Positions 13,812 through 16,720 of a stretch of 16,720 nt of DNA are shown here, in pieces. Every line of letters begins with the position of its first letter. Positions within the stretch are counted from its first letter, which is position 1. Source of the DNA: JBLIOB01 sp047639575 (lineage in GTDB: Bacteria > Bacteroidota > Bacteroidia > Flavobacteriales_D > Parvicellaceae); the NCBI GenBank assembly GCA_047639575.1, contig JBLIOB010000073.1, forward strand, positions 1-16,720, given 5' to 3'. The translations under genes were made by a program, and so were the position numbers. The notes beneath the pieces were generated by a model that saw nothing but the letters and a program-made list of their open reading frames with translations, was not told where the DNA came from and made no database searches.

Positions 13812-15100
13812 TGAAAAGGATAGTATTTATAATAATACTTCTGCCAAGCTTAGGGTTTGGTCAATCTCTGCTTAATGATTTTAAGTTTAGTAACGACAGC
13901 AATAATTTTGCTATTCAGGTTTATTCAGATGTCTTTTATCAAAGTCAGGGTATTTCAAATGACCTCATGAGTAAATTTATTCGAGGCGGAAACATAAATA
14001 CAGATTTAAAAAGTAAAATCGAAAGTCAACTAACTAGTGAGAAAAACAGATTCGCAGTTGGTATTTCAACAGGATTAAAATTTTACGACATCTCAGATAG
14101 TGCACTTCACAACCCTGATTGGGGGTTTGCCATTAATGTTGAACATCACACTTTAATCAATAGTTCTTTTACTAGTGATTTATTTCATGCTGTGTTTGTA
14201 GGAAACGCTGATAGAGTTGGGCAAGACATGAACATGGGGCCAAGTTCATTTAATAGCGTCTCTTATCAGGAATTTGGATTTAGTCTTGTGTATAAACCAA
14301 AAGGATGTGAATTTGGTGTTTCCATTATAAAAGGACAGTCTCACCAGTCTTTGAGAGCGAAAACGCTGACCCTGAATACTGCTGCAGACATTTCAAACCT
14401 GAGTTTAGAAACTGAAGGGGATTTCAGGTTGTCTGACTCGGCACAAGGAGCCGTGACCCTAGGAACAATGAATGGAATTGGAGCTGCAATTAACGTTGCT
14501 TACTATATTCCCATTGGTAAGCCAAAAAATAGTTTTGCTAGCTTCATGAAAGACGAAAGACCAGAACCGAATGCTGGATCCTTGCGAATTGGGGTGAAGA
14601 ATTTGGGGTTTGTTTCTTGGTTTAAAAATCCAGTAACATATTCTTCGGATACGATGTATGAATTTAACGGTTATGAAATTCAAAATATTTTTGATAATGA
14701 TTATTCAAACTGGTTTAATGCAGATGCTTTAAGAGATTCCATTTTTCCTGAAGCAGAGAGTGGAAGCTATGCAACTTTACTCCCAGCTACATTTTCATTA
14801 ACGTATATCCCAACCATTTTACTTGACAAGAAACTATTTCCAATAGCAGGGGCTAGTTATAGAATCAATGCAAATGCGAGGCCATTAATATATGGTGGGG
14901 TTCAGTATGTTCTGAGTAATTCCATTTCCGGATCTGTAATTGGAATTTTTGGAGGCTATGGAGACATAACCGCAGGTTTAAGAATCAAATATACCAGCGA
15001 TCAGGTTTCGGCATTTATTTCGTCCAATAATATAGCTGGCATGTTATCTAAAAACGGTTACGGTAATAACTTAAATCTTGGGCTGATATGGAGATTATAA
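13811..15100 (+). CDS. Predicted outer-membrane beta-barrel protein, DUF5723-like
   Basis: This encodes 429 aa from a GTG start overlapping the upstream stop by one base (TAGTG). A signal peptide covers about residues 1-18 (ending LGFGQ). The body is built from alternating strands and Gly/Asn-rich turns, with segments such as NRFAVGISTGLKFYDIS, YQEFGFSLVYKPKGCEFGVS and SISGSVIGIFGGYGDIT. It ends in a strand-like NNLNLGLIWRL with a hydrophobic/aromatic end, as expected of an outer-membrane barrel. The pattern of an NADRVGQ-type loop followed by YQEFGFSL and long strands resembles the Bacteroidota DUF5723 family, but I make that link from memory of the family style. It overlaps the T9SS cargo gene downstream by 13 bases. 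Function is unknown. Confidence 0.7.
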   Translation: MKRIVFIIILLPSLGFGQSLLNDFKFSNDSNNFAIQVYSDVFYQSQGISNDLMSKFIRGGNINTDLKSKIESQLTSEKNRFAVGISTGLKFYDISDSALHNPDWGFAINVEHHTLINSSFTSDLFHAVFVGNADRVGQDMNMGPSSFNSVSYQEFGFSLVYKPKGCEFGVSIIKGQSHQSLRAKTLTLNTAADISNLSLETEGDFRLSDSAQGAVTLGTMNGIGAAINVAYYIPIGKPKNSFASFMKDERPEPNAGSLRIGVKNLGFVSWFKNPVTYSSDTMYEFNGYEIQNIFDNDYSNWFNADALRDSIFPEAESGSYATLLPATFSLTYIPTILLDKKLFPIAGASYRINANARPLIYGGVQYVLSNSISGSVIGIFGGYGDITAGLRIKYTSDQVSAFISSNNIAGMLSKNGYGNNLNLGLIWRL

Positions 15101-16557
15101 AGTTTACCCTTATTCTAGCTTTCACCTTTTGGGCAAGTACGTTTAGGGCTCAAATTGTGTTTGAAAAAGCGTATGGAAATAGTCAAGAAGAGCATGGTGA
15201 AGGAATTGTACAACTTCCAGATTCAAGCTATATAATAGTTGGAAGTACATCTAGTTTCGGTGATTTAACATCGGACGCGTTAATTTTAAAGATAGATTCA
15301 GTAGGGACAGTAATTTGGGCCAAAAATAAAGGCGGCAGTAATGTAGACCAATTGAAAAAGGTTATTCGAACATCGGATGGCAATCTGGCCATGGTTGGGT
15401 TTACCAATTCATTTGGTGCAGGAGGCTATGACGTATATTTTATGCGGATGGACTCTAATGGCGTTATTCTTCAATCAAGAACATTTGGAGGTGTAGATTG
15501 GGATTTAGGGTATTCACTCATCGAAACATCAGATGGTGGAATAGTAATTTCTGGAGAAACTTACAGTTCAGGTTCTGGACAAAACGATGCTTTCTTATTG
15601 AAAATTGATTCTTTTGGAGACACTATTTGGAGTCAAACTTATGGAGGATTAGGCGAAGAGATTGGTTGGTCTGTCCGGGAAGCTTCAAATGGCGATTTGC
15701 TGCTCGCAGCAGAAACCTCTTCCATTGGAGCTGGTAAAAGAGACGCTTGGCTTCTCAGGCTCGACAATCTTGGTAATATCATTTGGGAGCAGTCATATGG
15801 CGATACCGAAGATGATTTTGGAGCTGACATGGTAGAATTAACCAACGGTAATATCATGTTTGTTTGGAATACGACTGAAGTATCTGACACCAATTGGAAC
15901 GTTAGACAATCTAAAATAAATCCAACTAATGGCTCTCAAATACATCAACTAGTTTTCTTTGCTCCATATTTAGAACAAGGCTCTAGAATTATTGCTCAGC
16001 CTGGAAAACCAGCTACATTATGCATTGGTAAAATTGCTCCAAACACAACTGGAAATGACATGAACTATTTCGGACTAGATACGGTTGGCATGGGTTATTA
16101 TTCACCTTGCTCAGGTGCAGGACAAACTTATGGTGGTAATGGAGAAGATGGCGGAAGTGACGTTATAGTAACTTCAGATGGAGGATTCATTTTAGTAGGA
16201 AATCGACAAATTGGAACCGGATATAATTCAGTATTCGTAGTAAAACTTAACCCATCTTGTGTTTCAAGTGGAAGTACCATAATGGATTCTATTTTCGCAA
16301 CTGGAATTGATGAGGAACTTATTCCAACATTAGAGCTATTTCCTAATCCATCTAACGGTGTTTTCAATATTAATAACCTTTATTCCAACGCAGTGCTAAC
16401 TATTTACAATATGTATGGAAAATTAGTATGGCGTAAGGAGTTGGACAATCAAGGTTCACAAATGCTGAATACGGGTCTTACTGCCGGAATCTATCTTCTA
16501 AAATTAGAAGCAGAAGGCATCCAAATGAATTCTAAAATCATCGTTACACGAGAATAA
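15088..16557 (+). CDS. Repeat-containing T9SS type A sorting domain protein
   Basis: This encodes 489 aa. The ATG at 15088 lies inside the end of the upstream gene (13-base overlap), and a signal peptide (about 1-22, ending FRAQ) starts right there. About five repeats of roughly 52 residues run from about 26 to 285, with a further copy near 347-388. Each has a pattern of YGG, ED/G, S/TSDGG, I/VxG, DAxLLKID, G, IxW, suggesting blades of a beta-propeller-like fold. The stretch at 286-346 fits the pattern poorly. Residues about 416-489 are a type A T9SS sorting domain (LFPNPSNGVFNINN, IYNMYGKLVW, then GIYLLKL and a basic end). It should be exported through Sec and T9SS and displayed or released. 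It is third in the lipoprotein/barrel operon, so it may be cargo or partner of those two. Confidence 0.85.
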   Translation: MEIIKFTLILAFTFWASTFRAQIVFEKAYGNSQEEHGEGIVQLPDSSYIIVGSTSSFGDLTSDALILKIDSVGTVIWAKNKGGSNVDQLKKVIRTSDGNLAMVGFTNSFGAGGYDVYFMRMDSNGVILQSRTFGGVDWDLGYSLIETSDGGIVISGETYSSGSGQNDAFLLKIDSFGDTIWSQTYGGLGEEIGWSVREASNGDLLLAAETSSIGAGKRDAWLLRLDNLGNIIWEQSYGDTEDDFGADMVELTNGNIMFVWNTTEVSDTNWNVRQSKINPTNGSQIHQLVFFAPYLEQGSRIIAQPGKPATLCIGKIAPNTTGNDMNYFGLDTVGMGYYSPCSGAGQTYGGNGEDGGSDVIVTSDGGFILVGNRQIGTGYNSVFVVKLNPSCVSSGSTIMDSIFATGIDEELIPTLELFPNPSNGVFNINNLYSNAVLTIYNMYGKLVWRKELDNQGSQMLNTGLTAGIYLLKLEAEGIQMNSKIIVTRE

Positions 16558-16568
16558 ATTGCTGCAAT

Positions 16569-16598
16569 AAATAATTGTGGTATTCATGCGAATTATTT
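16569..16598. terminator. AT-rich inverted repeat between convergent genes, possible two-way terminator
   Basis: AAATAATT (16569-16576) and AATTATTT (16591-16598) are perfectly complementary around a 14-base loop. They lie in the 57-base gap between the stops of the T9SS cargo gene and the OmpA-family gene. Placement suits a bidirectional terminator, but the stem is all A/T and an overlapping alternative (TAATTG with CAATTA at 16605-16610) exists, so support is weak. Confidence 0.3.
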
Positions 16599-16614
16599 CT
16601 CAAGCAATTACAAT

Positions 16615-16720
16615 TTATTTTATGATCTTCATCTCGGTTCTTCGATTCAAAGCTTTATGTTCTTTAGTATCGTTTTCTTCTCTAGGTTGAGTTTCCCCAT
16701 ATCCTTTGTGCGTCAAACGT
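16615..16720 (-). CDS. OmpA-family protein, C-terminal fragment at window edge
   Basis: Only the last 35 codons are inside the window, ending at TAA 16617-16615; the start lies beyond the right edge. The visible peptide contains LTHKGYGETQP, then END, then ALNRRTEMKIIK. This is the end of the OmpA C-terminal domain (consensus GYGExxP, then N, then NRRVEF), which binds diaminopimelate in peptidoglycan. The NRR arginines are the conserved ligand-contact region. In Bacteroidota such domains often close large proteins with TPR or WD40-like (PD40) parts, but what precedes it here cannot be seen. It is convergent with the T9SS cargo gene. Confidence 0.75.
   Translation of the reverse strand, partial: RLTHKGYGETQPREENDTKEHKALNRRTEMKIIK

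Noticed and set aside
1..16720. CRISPR array, tRNA or rRNA genes, insertion sequence, prophage or defence system
   Set aside because: No regularly spaced repeats, transposase or integrase, structural RNA signature or defence-type enzyme was seen by reading both strands. A tRNA or covariance-model scan was not run.

Overview
The window looks like chromosomal DNA of a Bacteroidota bacterium, most likely a Flavobacteriales-type marine or environmental lineage. The DNA is AT-rich. Two proteins end in type IX secretion (T9SS type A) sorting domains, many products are Sec-exported or lipoproteins, and surE sits next to lpxB. Several upstream regions carry TAnnTTTG-like -7 elements typical of the phylum. 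Starts include TTG and GTG. I see no tRNA, rRNA, CRISPR array, insertion sequence or phage gene, and gene density is high throughout.

Left part (1-6000), mostly minus strand. A MORN-repeat lipoprotein (cut by the window edge) and a small secreted protein of unknown function diverge from a 29-bp spacer. Next come a SpoIID/LytB-type peptidoglycan enzyme and a PhoX/DUF839-type phosphatase-like T9SS cargo with a TTG start. Then follows a tightly overlapped operon transcribed surE, small three-TM membrane protein, lpxB.

Middle (6060-10850), plus strand. A DUF4139 (MuiA-like) exported protein is followed, after only its stop codon and in the same frame, by a large PrsW-family intramembrane protease candidate. 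A small predicted outer-membrane beta-barrel protein and a small cysteine-containing lipoprotein come next, ending at a likely rho-independent terminator.

Right part (10889-16557), plus strand. The replication-maintenance ATPase rarA is followed by three cell-envelope genes that abut or overlap: a 524-aa lipoprotein, a DUF5723-like beta-barrel protein, and a repeat-containing T9SS cargo. They are probably co-translated and may build one surface structure. A convergent OmpA-family gene is cut by the right edge; only its C-terminal peptidoglycan-binding motif is visible.

Most of the window is envelope biology (lipid A, peptidoglycan, outer-membrane and secreted proteins). Nothing seen amounts to a clear defence system or mobile element. 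The most interesting unexplained pieces are the unusually built PrsW protein and its in-frame neighbour, the small membrane protein between surE and lpxB, the three-gene surface operon, and the PhoX-like protein with an embedded calcium-type loop and a Sec/T9SS route instead of Tat.
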